From the NCBI RefSeq assembly GCF_002288925.2, contig NW_022098021.1, forward strand, positions 2,891,974 through 2,955,973: a stretch of DNA of 64,000 nt. The letters are read 5' to 3'. Both the position numbers and the translations under genes were made by a program. A model generated the notes under the pieces. That model was given only the letters and a program-made list of their open reading frames with translations, ran no database searches and was not told where the DNA came from. How positions within the stretch are numbered: position 1 is the first letter of the stretch; the number at the start of each line of letters is the position of its first letter. The DNA is from Delphinapterus leucas. Taxonomy: Eukaryota > Chordata > Mammalia > Artiodactyla > Monodontidae. This document shows, in pieces, positions 33,601 through 43,850 of this stretch.

Positions 33601-34852
33601 ACGTGGTCCCACAGGGCCTCGGCGCAGACCACGCTGCCATCGCTGATCAGCTGGAATGCAGAGGCGGGCGCTCAGCGAGGAGCGCGGGGACCCTGAGCTC
33701 GCCCGGCCCCCGAGTGTTCACGCCGATGGCGCTCAGCCGATGCTCAGCGTGTGACGTCACACGACAGGGATGGGGAGAAGTACCGGGCGGGCATCCCTCC
33801 TGTGCTCTTAAAGGAACCCCCAGGTCCACTCATCTGGGCATCAGTCATCCAGCAAGTGTGACTATCTGGACGCTTCGCCCTGGAAAGGGCTTCTGAGCAG
33901 CCAAACTAGACGTCCTGGAGCCGAGCCGTCAAAGGTCAGCACACCCTTTCCTGCAAGCCCCTCACGCGTCACCCAGAACCTGCTCTCCGTTCTTTCCTCA
34001 CAATCTTAGCAGACTCTGCATCTCACTGTGTTGTTTGCTGCAATTAAAGAGCACACAGCGTGACGTCTAGATATTCAGCAGGTAACTTAAGCTCGTCTGT
34101 AAGCCGGCTGTAGGGGCTGAGGGCCGTGCAACCACTCAGCTCCCGGGATGTCACGGGGACACCGTGGATCCTATAGCAACAACTGGTGATGTTGCCAGAG
34201 AAGTTACACTCCACGTGCTCTGTTCATGAGCTCCAAAGGCTAGAGGCGCCTTCTGGAAAGACTTCTGTAAAAAGGCCTAAAGATGGAGAAGGGCGGGGAG
34301 AAGCCCAGATCCATGGTGAGAAACACGTGGTTAAGTTCAGCTCTGCCGTCTGCTAGCAAGTCGTTCAGCCTTAGTCTCAGAGTGTTTGCTAAAATGTGGA
34401 CGGTAACTAACGTTCCCCTCCTAGATTTTTTATAACAAATGTAGGGAAGGCATATCCTGAACTGAGAAGCCCTCTCCACGCATAAGGATGGCCGCTCTGA
34501 CCGGGAGGGATGTCTTTAGTTAGTTACCTGCGACACTAAATCACATAAATCAACCTTGAAAATGCAAGAAAACCATACTGGCTTTCTAACCAGAATTCTA
34601 GGTTTTAGCATACGTTCACTAAGAAATAATCAGAGAGCAAAGTACGAGTGGGTTCCGGGCCCTGAAAACCGGGCCTCCTGCGCTGGCTACTGCCGTGTGG
34701 AATTAAGCCCAGTACCTCGTTGATGGCCAGCTGCTCCCCACCCGGCTGCAGGTACCGGGGGTTGGCCCGACAGAGGTCTTCATAGCTGTAGTCCTCCTCG
34801 CTGCCATTGTCATCCGCTAGGGCAGATGACTCCGCACCGCCATCAGAAGAAA
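21513..34852 (-). CDS. SPATA13: SPATA13 (ASEF2) shared coding region: APC-binding region, SH3, DH, PH, C-terminus
   Basis: SPATA13/ASEF2 is a Rho-family guanine nucleotide exchange factor activating Cdc42 and Rac1. In the known mechanism its SH3 domain holds it inactive until the tumour suppressor APC binds, after which it drives filopodia and cell migration. Nine exons (34716-34852, 33471-33650, 33007-33192, 31510-31689, 29574-29806, 26085-26214, 24001-24373, 23493-23567, 21513-21691) have consensus splice sites and join without a frame break. Together with the 55-nt first exon at 45473-45527 they give 575 residues. Numbered on that isoform: APC-binding region 20-64, SH3 about 70-124, DH about 160-350, PH about 375-480, C-terminal tail to 575. 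The translation is nearly the human ASEF2 sequence as I recall it. Upstream exons of long isoforms are not in the window. Confidence 0.96.
22078..22200 (-). repeat. MIR fragment
   Basis: Reverse-complement MIR: 'ctgagcctcagttttccaatg', 'gttatgagaattaaatgag', 'gcctagagtagtgccctgac'. Confidence 0.75.
22647..22668. repeat. Poly-G run (22 bases)
   Basis: An uninterrupted run of 22 G on the plus strand (C on the SPATA13 transcript). It is length-unstable and prone to sequencing or assembly error. Confidence 0.9.
23493..23567 (-). CDS. SPATA13: SPATA13 exon: post-PH helix
   Basis: A 75-nt exon encoding [20 protein letters not shown] and GKSK, with split glycines at both ends. Acceptor ATACAG, donor AAAG|GTAAAT. 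It is AT-rich compared with the PH exon beside it. Too short for ordinary open-frame searches; recognised from the ASEF2 C-terminal sequence. Confidence 0.94.
23568..24000 (-). other. SPATA13: SPATA13 intron after the PH exon
   Basis: A short intron (433 nt) containing a MIR-like piece near 23828-23870 ('agcctcagtttcctcatctg'). Nothing else recognised. Confidence 0.7.
24001..24373 (-). CDS. SPATA13: SPATA13 exon: PH domain
   Basis: The largest shared exon (373 nt, 124 codons plus one base). PH features are the first strands [20 protein letters not shown] and [18 protein letters not shown], the NAFKLVSR strand, and the closing helix with the invariant tryptophan in [16 protein letters not shown]. 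The PH domain targets DH-family exchange factors to phosphoinositides. Residues between [15 protein letters not shown] and NAFKLVS differ from human as I recall it. Acceptor CCCTCCAG, donor ATGG|GTGAGC. Confidence 0.96.
25375..25520 (-). repeat. MIR element
   Basis: Clear reverse-complement MIR: 'cttcagtttccccatctgtt', 'aatggggtaataatagttcc', 'gagggttaaatgagttcaca', 'ccagtgccaggcatgtgtga'. Confidence 0.85.
25600..25710 (+). repeat. MIR fragment
   Basis: Plus-orientation MIR core: 'gatcctcacaacagcccta', 'cgagataggtaatgtttccc', 'ccccatcatacagatgg'. Confidence 0.7.
26085..26214 (-). CDS. SPATA13: SPATA13 exon: end of DH domain
   Basis: 130 nt encoding the split serine, [36 protein letters not shown] and VSIVGWE, the final long DH helix and the DH-PH linker. 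Acceptor TTTGCAG, donor GAG|GTACGT. Confidence 0.96.
28690..29022 (+). mobile_element. Tigger-type non-autonomous DNA transposon
   Basis: 'ggttctgcatccgtgattca', 'accaaccgcagattgaaaat', 'agcaaaacttgaatttgcca', 'ataagggacttgagcatcct' and 'ggataccaagggctgactgt' run from one terminus to the other. The ends are partly complementary. The family name is not certain. Confidence 0.65.
29370..29520. repeat. C-rich low-complexity block beside the DH exon
   Basis: About 150 bp of ccgccccc-type sequence immediately downstream of the 29574 donor in transcript direction. On the SPATA13 pre-mRNA it reads as many closely spaced runs of 4-6 G. Confidence 0.85.
29574..29806 (-). CDS. SPATA13: SPATA13 exon: DH domain, catalytic core
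   Basis: The exon encodes [39 protein letters not shown] and [20 protein letters not shown]. The last is the DH signature (conserved region 3). Phase 0 in, phase 2 out; acceptor CTTCCCAG, donor CACAG|GTGAGG. GC is much higher than in the neighbouring introns, and the downstream intron is extremely C-rich on the plus strand. Confidence 0.96.
29807..31509 (-). other. SPATA13: SPATA13 intron within the DH domain (31510 to 29806)
   Basis: GC-rich in the 29880-30560 part, including an 18-bp minisatellite (30249-30302). A MIR-like piece lies at about 31010-31200 (minus). No further exon recognised. Confidence 0.65.
30249..30302. repeat. 18-bp minisatellite, three perfect units
   Basis: Three identical 18-bp units of pattern cccctcccccctcctcct in a longer pyrimidine-only stretch (about 30233-30304). 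The transcript strand is G/A-only. Confidence 0.9.
31510..31689 (-). CDS. SPATA13: SPATA13 exon: DH domain, central helices
   Basis: Sixty codons encoding [20 protein letters not shown], the helix around [19 protein letters not shown], and [12 protein letters not shown]. Acceptor TTTTGTAG, donor CAT|GTACGT. The match to the ASEF2 DH domain is near-complete. Confidence 0.96.
31690..33006 (-). other. SPATA13: SPATA13 intron 33007 to 31689
   Basis: A MIR-like piece is visible near 32180-32280; otherwise unique-looking sequence with rising GC toward the upstream exon. Nothing else recognised. Confidence 0.6.
33007..33192 (-). CDS. SPATA13: SPATA13 exon: SH3-DH linker and start of DH domain
   Basis: Sixty-two codons: the linker [19 protein letters not shown]... 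with a charged [12 protein letters not shown] stretch, then the first DH helix [20 protein letters not shown] (conserved region 1, which contacts the GTPase). The linker differs noticeably from what I recall in human, whereas the DH start is almost unchanged. Acceptor GACCGCAG, donor GAG|GTGAGC. Confidence 0.95.
33471..33650 (-). CDS. SPATA13: SPATA13 exon: SH3 domain
   Basis: Exactly 60 codons encoding [17 protein letters not shown]... through [20 protein letters not shown] to [13 protein letters not shown]3 landmarks are the ALWDH strand, the WWWG binding-groove tryptophans and the P-x-x-FV end. Acceptor CATTCCAG, donor CGA|GTGAGT. In ASEF proteins this domain packs against the C-terminal half to keep the exchange factor off. 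Confidence 0.96.
33651..34715 (-). other. SPATA13: SPATA13 intron between APC-binding and SH3 exons
   Basis: No repeat or exon confidently recognised. The short 33193-33470 intron between the SH3 and linker exons is likewise plain GC-rich sequence. Confidence 0.6.
34716..34852 (-). CDS. SPATA13: SPATA13 exon: APC-binding region
   Basis: The exon encodes [20 protein letters not shown]..., then [20 protein letters not shown] and LAINE, 137 nt, phase 1 in and phase 0 out. This acidic segment is the APC-binding region that relieves autoinhibition in ASEF proteins. The acceptor is ...CTCTCTCAG, and its polypyrimidine tract is a (CT)n microsatellite (34854-34922). Donor GAG|GTACTG. Confidence 0.95.
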
Positions 34853-34853
34853 C

Positions 34854-34867
34854 TGAGAGAGAGAGAA

Positions 34868-34901
<34 letters not shown>

Positions 34902-34925
34902 GGAGAGGGAGAGGGAGAGGGAGAC
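34854..34925. repeat. SPATA13: (GA)n microsatellite forming the polypyrimidine tract of a SPATA13 exon
   Basis: About 70 bp of gagaga with a few gaaag interruptions, ending in gggaga units. On the transcript strand it reads (CT)n directly up to the CAG acceptor of exon 34716-34852. Confidence 0.95.
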
Positions 34926-37900
34926 GGTGCAGTTTAAAGGATACACCTAATGTCAAAAATATAACCACAAAACCTATGACCTCTGAGAACGTGCCCTCAG
35001 GGGAAAGTAATCATTTGTATCTAACCCAGAATAAGAGACCATTAGAAAATGTCTACTGATCTAGTAATCCAAAGGTAGCAGTTGAGGCTAAGGAGAGCCG
35101 GGGTTGAGTGTCCCTGTCGGTGAGAAAGGGGACATTTCAGAGACTACCGCCAACGGTGACGCACAGGGTTATTTTGCGAGTCAGGATACTGAGTGAACGA
35201 TGTGTGATTTAGTTGGAAATCTGTGCTCCACGGTGGATATAAAAGATACAGATAATGTCTCTAACTCATGTGTCAATAAGCTTGAGGAGGAAACGAAAGT
35301 GGAAAATATTGATACAATCCTTCTTTTAAAAAGTGTCCTGCTTCCGTCGTTTCCCCGCAAGGCACAGTGAGGTGCTGCTAAAACCAGAAGGTGCTGACGG
35401 TACCGTGCGTGAAGCCACGCACCATGCTTCCTAGTTGTCACAGAGCGAAGGGCCAGGACTCACAGTGTCAGGATGAGCAGTTAGCTGGCACCTTTACCAA
35501 AAGGAGAAAGCCCTTATGAGGATGGGTGTGGCATTTTGGACGGACCACCTGGCACTCAGGTCTCCTGCTGGGACAGTAGGCCCCTCACCAAGGCTCGTCT
35601 GTCATTGAACGTCCGCTGTGAGGAGGCCAAGGCCCCATGGCGCAGGCACCTGGCTCTCGCCTGAGGACGCAGTGTGGCTGGCCTTGGGCACGAGAACATG
35701 ACAAAGGATGGGACCGGAAGGCAAGCCTAAGGGTTAGAGCAAGCACCGGGGCTGCTCTCGCAGGGCCTGAGCAAGGGAGTGGCAGGTTTGAACAGAGGCC
35801 CCCTGGTACCGCAGGAAGACACCAGGCGTTCGAGCGACGGAGGCCCGGTCTGACCCGTAGCCCCGCCCCTTCCGGGCAGGGACCGGAACCAGGCAAGTCA
35901 GACTCTCCCAGCTCTACACGCTTCCGCTGTAAACGGTAGTTTCTTTCTTTTTGGAGAATTAGGTGGGATGATGTGTGTCACGTTCCAGCATCCTTGGTCC
36001 GTGGCTGGGACTCGCTCAAAGGAGCCACCAGGGTGATGGCAGCGAGCGCGGTCGCGGCTGGGCTGAAGGAGCGCGCCTTGGCCTCAGCACGCGGCGGGCG
36101 GGCCGGATGCTGAGCCCAGGAGACCGCGGGGAAGGCGGGCCAGCTGGATCGGGAGGGCTCACCGTGCCGCAACACAGAACCGGCCGCCAGAAGCGCAGTG
36201 CGAGGACCCGCACGTCCAGCTGGTGTGGCAGCAACAAAGAGGGGGAAATCAACGATGATTCGGAAACTCCCAAATTACTGGGAGAACTTTCCAGAAAGGG
36301 AGTCTGGGGAGGAGCCGGTGGGGCAGGAGGGTGAAGGCCGAGCTGGATGCTAGTGGGATAGCTCCGTGCGCCCTGCTTCCTTCAAGGACCTGAGAGTCGG
36401 GATTTCTAGTAACTTTACCCTCGGGGGACGGGTCTACTTTCTAAACTGAGGAATCTGTTTTTAAAAATGAGATATTTTCTTTTATTTTAAATTTGTGTTT
36501 CATTTTGTTTTTTAAAGTGAGATATTTCCTAGTCTTTATTTTGTACTGAGTCTTCAACATCTGATGTGCATCTTACATTCCCAGCCTCTGGACGAGCCAC
36601 GTTCGGGTGCCCTGCAGACACCTGTCCGTCCCAGGACCGGGCTCCCAGCTCTGCACACCAGGCCCCCAGGGCTCTCCTCCTGCCCTCACTCCGGCCCTGC
36701 CACTCGCTCGATGCACACCTCCCATGGGTGTGTCTGTGTGTGTCCGTGTCCATCCTCAGGCCCCATGCGGCCACTCCTGCCCTGCGCTGTGGTCACAGCG
36801 CTCTCAGGCAGAGGACACGAGGTCACCTGACTGTTGCTGGGTTGCGTCTGGGGGGTGGGGAGAAAGCCCAGAGGAGGCAAACGCACTTGCGGTAAAGGCA
36901 CGAGCCTTTCTCATCAGGCTAGCAGGGAAGTAACGGTAAGGCTGCAACCCTCCTCTAATCGGGGCAGCTGACCCAGCACTGCGCCCACTAGCACAGTGAG
37001 TAACAGCGGGCCTGGTCTGTCGGGGCCCAGAGCACCGAAGGCCGCGATGAGCCCCGAGCATCCCTCCTCCCGTCTCAGCGGGACTGCTGCGCTCAGGAAA
37101 GTCAAACACCTGGGCCCCTCCCCACAGTGGAGTCAGAAACCACGCTGTCCCTAAAGACCCTCCGAACTGCGTTTCCCAGGAGAATTCTTTACCACCTCAT
37201 CTGGAGTTGCTACGAAAATCAGTAAAGGGGAAAAAAGCCAGGTGATAACGTGCAAACCCAGAGTTCACAGGAGTTTAATGAAAAAAGGATTCTGTCAAAA
37301 AAAGGCTGAACCTTTACGGGAGGCAGAGGGTAGAGTTATCTGGAAACAGACGTGAACCTCACATGCTGGATGGGTGTCTGACCACATCACGAACGCCTGG
37401 AAAAGAGCTCTGGCCGAGGGGCCTCACGAGAGCATTTGGGTCCCTCGGGTCAGCGTGTCCTGAGCCACAGAAACGAGGTGGTCCCTGTGCTGTCAGCCCA
37501 TTCGGTGGGGTAGGGCGGGGGACCTGGGCAGGAGAGACGCCGTGTCTCCAGGGACCAGCAAAGGAATCGGAGAGAAAGCCCCTGGCAAATGTCCTAGCTT
37601 GACCACCTTTCCAGCCAAATGAGCTGGAGCCAGCCTCTGGGCCTCTTCCACCCCACGTGCCCATCTGTACGATGGGCACAAGTCCATACGTCCCATCTGT
37701 TCAGAGGTCACTCTTCTGCCTCACGTCCCACCTCTGACGCGTCTGCAAATCCGGACCCTCCCCTCAGCACGTGTCCAGAACCTGCCGCTCCCCATGGCTC
37801 CCCACAGCTTCCCATGGAGCTGTGGTGGCCTCGGCCACCTCGAGCTGGGTCACTGCAGAAGCCCCTCTGCGCCCCCACCCCGCCCCCTCCACGAGTCTCA

Positions 37901-38084
37901 CCAAAGCGGCCAGAGTGATGGTGCTAAACCCCCCAGACATCGGACCACTCAGGCCCCTGCCCCAAGCCACCCACGGGGGACAAAGCCCAGGTCCTTGAAG
38001 ACCCCCCCCAAAACACACACCGTATCTCCCCCCCACACACACATTCAGCTCTGACCCTGACGGCTGCCCGCTTCCTGAACCTGG

Positions 38085-38340
38085 CTCCCCTCCTCAGGGC
38101 CTGCTGTCCCCTCCCCCAAGGGCTTCCCCGACATCCCACCGAAAACTGCCCAGTCTTCTCTCCCAGTTTATTTTCCCCACAGCATTTATCACCACCTAAG
38201 ATACTTTGCTTGTCATCTGTCTCCCCCACTAAAAGGTGAGCTCCCTAAAGCCTGCTTTGTTCTCCACTGTACCCCTGGTACCCGGACCACTGCCTGGCGC
38301 ACAGGTGCTTGGTTAATACTTGCTGGAGGCCTGACAGACG
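38085..38340 (+). repeat. LINE-2 3' end
   Basis: Typical L2 end text: 'cagcatttatcaccacctaa', 'cttgtcatctgtctccccca', 'ctaaaaggtgagctcccta', 'gcgcacaggtgcttggttaa', 'tacttgctgga'. Confidence 0.8.
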
Positions 38341-38439
38341 GATGGAAACACAGCACACGGGCAAGACCGGGAAGGGGCTTCGGGGCCAGACACACTGCTT
38401 TCAAACAACGGTGCAGCACGATGGGTTTTGTTTAAGTGG

Positions 38440-38740
38440 GGGTCCTTGGTCACCCCTTTCTGTTTTTTCACCTGCAAACGTGGATGATAATACCCTTCTC
38501 AACGGGTCATTTGTCAGTTCTCAACCAATAATTGTTACTCTTAGTTTGCTGGGAACCTCAAGTGAAATGACATACACAAGAGCACCCTGTCAACTGAAAG
38601 GCAACGCAAAGCGCAAGGCCAGCTCAGCGGGCGTCTGCAGTGTGCCAGGCGCGGCTGAGGGCGGGTGCCATCAGCTTTCCCACCTTACAGATGAGTAACT
38701 GAGGCCCCAACGCCACACGGCTGGGGCAGCAGCAGGGCCC
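38440..38740. repeat. Two MIR fragments in opposite orientation
   Basis: The first (about 38440-38590) reads as reverse MIR ('tttcacctgcaaacgtggatgataataccc'-type text in pieces). The second (about 38635-38740) is forward MIR ('cagtgtgccaggcgcggctg', 'caccttacagatgagtaact'). Confidence 0.55.
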
Positions 38741-39094
38741 CAAGCCCAGGGCTGCCTTTGCTATCAGTGTCAGAAATCACGCGGTGCCCACATCCTACCA
38801 CTTCCGCGTCGCTCAGGGTCCTCTGCTCGCCGTTTCCTGCCCCCACTCCCAGCGCATCTGACTGACCTCATCCTCTCCCGTTCAGGGCGTTAACTGCTTT
38901 CATGGTCTTAAAGTCCCTTCTAAGCTGATGGCTCCCTGTGTTTCTGTCCCATGATTTACAGGCATTTTATGGAGTTGGATTTTTCCAGCGCCTGCACGGG
39001 GGGGATTAGGCGGTACATTTTGAGGCTCTATCTGCACGGAGCACGGTTCCCTGTCACGCCCACACTTGCCGCCTTTACATGTGTGTTTCCCTTC

Positions 39095-39200
39095 TGAGGC
39101 CGGAACTCCCTTGAGAGAAGAGATGGGGTCTATTTTTGTACCCCCAGCACCCAGTGTCATGCCTGGCATGTAGAAGGCATGCAGTTAAGTGGACTGCAAA
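39095..39200 (+). repeat. LINE-2 3' fragment
   Basis: 'tatttttgtacccccagcac', 'ccagtgtcatgcctggcatg' and 'tagaaggcatgcagttaag' match the final part of L2. Confidence 0.6.
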
Positions 39201-39639
39201 TTGCTGATGAAGTTTACCTCTTCATCTGGGGGCACGAGGGCTGGGGGGAGGCAAGGTACTCACCTGGGTCTCCCTCTTTCCAGCCTCCACCCCGCCCCGG
39301 GCCACCCCCATGCTGCCCCAAGGCCAACTTCGGAAAACACGGTTCCACCGTGTGTGCAAGAAACCACACAGCAGGGATCTGCTGCGTCATCACAAATTCT
39401 TCTGCAGGATGCCATCTACCCCGGCCCCACCAGTTAAACAGTCCCCTGTCCCACCCAAAGCCCACCCCGCTGGGCAGACCTCCTCTCCGCGGCTGCCCTC
39501 CCCCACCCCACCCAGCAGCCCCCGGCTCGACAGCATCTCCTCACCAAGGAGCGTGTGTGTCACCTAAAACCTTCCACTGCAGACGGAGGTTCACACGGTG
39601 CCTTTCTCGGAGATTAAGTTTCATTCTTTCTTTTTTAGC

Positions 39640-40215
39640 GGTGACTTTTCCTTTGGGGTGTTTTGCATGATGTAGATTCATGTAGGTTCAGCAGCGTTAA
39701 GTACATTCACATTGCCGTGCAACCATGGCCAGAACGTTTTCACCTTTTGCGAAACTGAAACTCTGTCCCCATTAAAGACTCATTCTTTCTCCTCTCCCCC
39801 AGCCCTGTTCCTTGGCAACTAGCTTTCTGCTTTCTGGTCCTGTGATCTGAACGCTTTACATCCTTCATGTGAGTGGAATCACACGGTATTTGCCCTCCTG
39901 TGGCTGGCTTATCCCATTGAGCACAGTGTCCTCGAAGTTCATCCATGGAGTTACCTGTATCCAACTTCCTTCCTTTTTAAGGTGGGATAACACGCCACTG
40001 CACCTAATACCATCCGTCTGTCCAGGTGCATTTGGGTGGCTTCTGCCTCTTGAACGTGGCCATGCAAATACCTCCTCGAGATCCTGCTGTAAATTCTTCT
40101 GAATGTGTATCCAGAGGTGGGATGGCTGGTCGTGGAGAAATTCGATTTCAGCTTTTCTGAGGAACCTCCACACCTTTCTCCATGGTGGCCGCACTATTCT
40201 ACACTCTCACCAATG
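39640..40215 (-). mobile_element. Old LINE-1 fragment
   Basis: Reverse-complement L1 text: 'gtgagtggaatcacacggta', 'tggcttatcccattgagcac', 'gttcatccatggagttacct', 'tccttcctttttaaggtggg', 'gtatccagaggtgggatggc', 'cctttctccatggtggccgc'. Diverged and non-coding. Confidence 0.85.
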
Positions 40216-40882
40216 GCACGTGGGGTTCCAGCGTCTCCAGATCCTTCCCAGCTGTACTGTTTCTTCTGTTGAATAAGTAGGTGTGGAAAAGCCGTGTTTG
40301 AAAAGCATCTTGTAAACGTTGAGCAAAGTCTGTTGCAAATTGAAATGAAAACCTTGAACTCCTAGACAGAGGATCCTGAGAGCAGACGTGTTGCTCGTCC
40401 ACCACGCCTGTCAAAGCCGCCACCACGCCCGGTGGGAATATCCTTCTGGTCTAAAGGCTCTGCGTGCTCATGACAGCACCCACCTCTGCAGGGACAGTTC
40501 TGGGACCACAGAGTAAATGTGCATAAACATTCTACGTTTCTGTAACATGAATTTATCCCGTGCTTGTCTAATCCTCATGATCAACATCCCCTGTAAAGGG
40601 GATGTCGTCCCGGGTCTCGAGGGGATGCACTGGCTGGACCACTGCCCCCTTCACCCGCCGGTCCCTTCACACAGTCGTACCTTCAGATTCAGCCCCTGAA
40701 TCCTCGTTTCCCCCAAATCTCTACACACTTCCTGAATGAACCGATCTGAGGAAACCCCGTCCACATTTCCAGCCCTGGCCTGACGCAGCTTCAGAAACAT
40801 TCAGGAGAGAACCCTGTAGCCATAGAGGACGTGCCATTGTACAGTCAGGACGGCTGCAGACAGTGGAGACGATGGGAGTCTT

Positions 40883-41237
40883 TTTTTTTTTTTAAATTCG
40901 ATTTTTTTTTTTTTTGGCCACGCTGCGAGGCTTGCAGGATATTTTTTTAAAATAAATTTATTTATTTTATTTTTGGCTGCGTTGGGTCTTCGTTGCTGCG
41001 CACGAGCTTTCTCTAGTTGCGGCGAGCAGGGGCTACTCTTCATTACAGTGTGCGGGCTTCTCATTGTAGTGGCTTCTCTTGTTGTGGAGCACGGGCTCTA
41101 GGCGCGCGGGCTTCAGTAGTTGTGGCACGCGGGCTTAGTTGCTCCGTGGCATGTGGGATCTTCCCAGACTAGGGCTCAAAACCATGTCCTCTGCATTGGC
41201 AGGCGGATTCTTAACCACTGCGCCACCAGCGAAGTCT
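40883..41237 (-). mobile_element. Composite tRNA-derived SINE with extra SINE 3' end
   Basis: Read on the minus strand: a complete CHR SINE head and body (41237 to about 40945), an A-rich tail, then the 3' end of a second SINE type (atcctgcaagcctcgcagcg...ggcc plus A runs). The near-perfect 15-bp repeats gacgatgggagtctt (40868-40882) and gacaatgggagtctt (41238-41252) flank the whole composite, not the individual parts. Confidence 0.85.
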
Positions 41238-43624
41238 GACAATGGGAGTCTTATAAAAAAGGCCAACGATGAACAGTGTCCACACTCCTTGGGGAGGGTG
41301 ACATTCCTCTGTCTGAACCTGGATTTCACGTCTGTGAGGGGACAAAACCTGACAACTGATCCTCAAGGTGAGTTTTTAGGACAGGACACATCACACATCA
41401 GCAACAACGGAAAGCTTTATCCTATAACACACGCCGGAGGTTAAGGCCTTCTTACAGGATCCTGAGTCCCACTTGCGGCAAACAGGTCCCCAGCCCGTGT
41501 CCCGGCAGGAATTTTTCTCAGGACACACATCAGATCTCTCCTGTTTGGCTTAATTTTGCACGTTTAAGGACTTTTGATCAGAGGGATGGAATTTCAAAAG
41601 CACAAGACCTTGCTGGGACCCCAGCCAGGCCCCTCTTTGCAGCTGGGGAAAACTGTCCCCTTACCTGTCACACGGGGTCGGGGAGGGCAGGGGACAGATC
41701 AGGGGAAGGTAAGAGCTAACATGGCGGGTGTCATAACTGGGCACCTGCCGTGCAGGCCACATGGGTGTGGACACCTGACCGGCACAACATTCTCCAGGGG
41801 TGTCCCACTAAACAAGGGTCACTTCAGGGAAGTTCCCGTACTTAGAATAATCCGTTAAAAATACGGACGTTAGGAAACCTGCTGATCACTCAGGCTTCCT
41901 CAGGCTGGAGATAAACTGTTCTCACGGGCCATCCTAAGAGCAGAAATGGCAAAGCCAGGCGGGTGGGTGGGCGGTCTGCGCTCAGAGCCCAGGGCGGCCT
42001 TCACGGGGAGCTGCTGCAGCCGTGTCTGGACCACCGGCCAGGTCCCTGCACCCGGCGCGGCTCCCGGGCCCCAAGATGCAACAGGCGGCATGAACCCGGC
42101 CACAGGGGGCCTTGGATGTCGGAACACACCCCCGACTCCAGGGCCACTCCTCTAGGATGGATGGCGTCCCATCACAGGGGTTTGCTGAGAACCTCTTTCC
42201 AAAGCTCCCCAAGCGATTCTGACACCTGGCTACATTTGGAAACCACAGGCACCCAGGCTAAGGTTCCTTAACCCCACGTGCAGGGGTCTGCCCTGGGATG
42301 TGCGCTGTGTGGCCCATCTACACAGCGACATAGGCTGGAGAACACTGGATTCTGACTCGTTGCTTGAACACCTCCGCTGTAGCCACTTTGTTAGCGTTCC
42401 CTGCGTTCTACAAAAAGGACGCGATCCTGTGGTCCACACTGACCTGCCCACCTGGAGCGATGTCCCCACCCAAAGAGCCCATCAAATGCCCCCTTCTCCT
42501 TCGGGGCGGCCAAGCTCTCACGCCCCGGTGATGGGTTATGATTTTCCACTCTCCTGCCTACATTCCCTGCCCCTGTGCAGTAATGGTGTCCGGTTTTAAA
42601 ACGTTCACCATATTTACACTGTCATCATATTTTAGCTGTTTCACTACAATATCCTCCTTAGCTGTGTGTGCGTCTCTCCTCACATCTGCCCCACTCCTGC
42701 CCCATCTGACTTCCTCAGGGGCAAGACCATGCTTATTAGTCAGTGTCAGGTCACCGAATTAAAGCACGAAATTCGTCCTGTCTAGAATTTAATGTTGCTT
42801 CTAGGAAAGTCCCTATTAGCCTAATTTAGACTTTCAAACCACTTTCCATACACAGTATTTTTGAATCTTTTAAACATGTTGACATTAAGAAGGTCAAAAA
42901 GGTACTAGAAATGGACGCGCTACCCTTCACTGATAACCTTTTATAATGTCCACGGGTCTTCTGGAAATAGCCCTCCCAGCAGAGAACTTTATATCTGGAC
43001 TCAACTTAGGGCCTCGGCCACCTTCTGATGCCCGAGCAGTGATGGGAGTCACGTCACGGTGGAACTTAATTTACACCAAACCTCCAAGATGCACTGTTTC
43101 TACAAGGAGTTTAAAAAGGTTTGTTTTAAACCACTAAAAGTGAAAAATTTTTCCTTCTTCTCAATGTAAAGGCAAATCCTGCCCTAGAGGTGTATCCTAT
43201 ATGCTCTCTATCACCTGCGTAAGGGGCACTCTGAGCCCTGAGACAGGCAGGTTGGGGTTTGGGCCGGGAGCCCTGGGCAGACACTGCCCCCGGGGTCTCT
43301 GTGCTCCTGGGGACGCAGCAGCTGGACAGTCCTCAGCCTCCAACCCAGCCCTGGGGTTAGGCTCTGGGCTCCTCCGCGTCCTGCCACGAGCCCGGGCATT
43401 CTACCCCGGGCTTGCCCCTTGCAGTTTGTTTTCTCCTCTCTTCCTTGGGTGTGGCTCTGACCGTGGCTGCTCGTCCACCGCCGCCTCGCCCCTCTCCTCC
43501 ACTCGGCCGCCCCCTGGCAGCTCGAGGCTGCTCACCACGCCCCTCCCAGCTCCTGGCAGCTGCCTTGCAGGCTGGCTGAACAAATCCTGAGGAGGAACCC
43601 TTCCAGTCTCACCGCATCCCCAGA

Positions 43625-43850
43625 ATGAGCTCACAGTATGTACCAGGCGCTGTGCTAAGCGCTTAAATAAATCATCTCATCCAAGCCAGGCACGCCTCCT
43701 GGAATTACTACTGTCTGTTTAAACAGGAGGAAATTGTGGCTCAAAGAGATTAAGGAACTGCTCCCCGGAGGTGGGGCTGGAATTCAACCCCAGATCTGTC
43801 TGGCTCCCAAGCCATCCTGCCATGCACCTGCCTGGCCCTGGCCTCTCTGA
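43625..43850 (+). repeat. MIR element
   Basis: 'tgtaccaggcgctgtgctaa', 'gcgcttaaataaatcatctc', 'aaattgtggctcaaagagat' and 'tggaattcaaccccagatct' follow the MIR order. Confidence 0.8.

Noticed and set aside
37715..37760. Possible microRNA resembling mir-2276, which I recall lies in a human SPATA13 intron
   Set aside because: The minus strand has a partly similar TTTGCAGACGCGTCAGAGG, but spacing differs and no partner arm giving a hairpin is present nearby.
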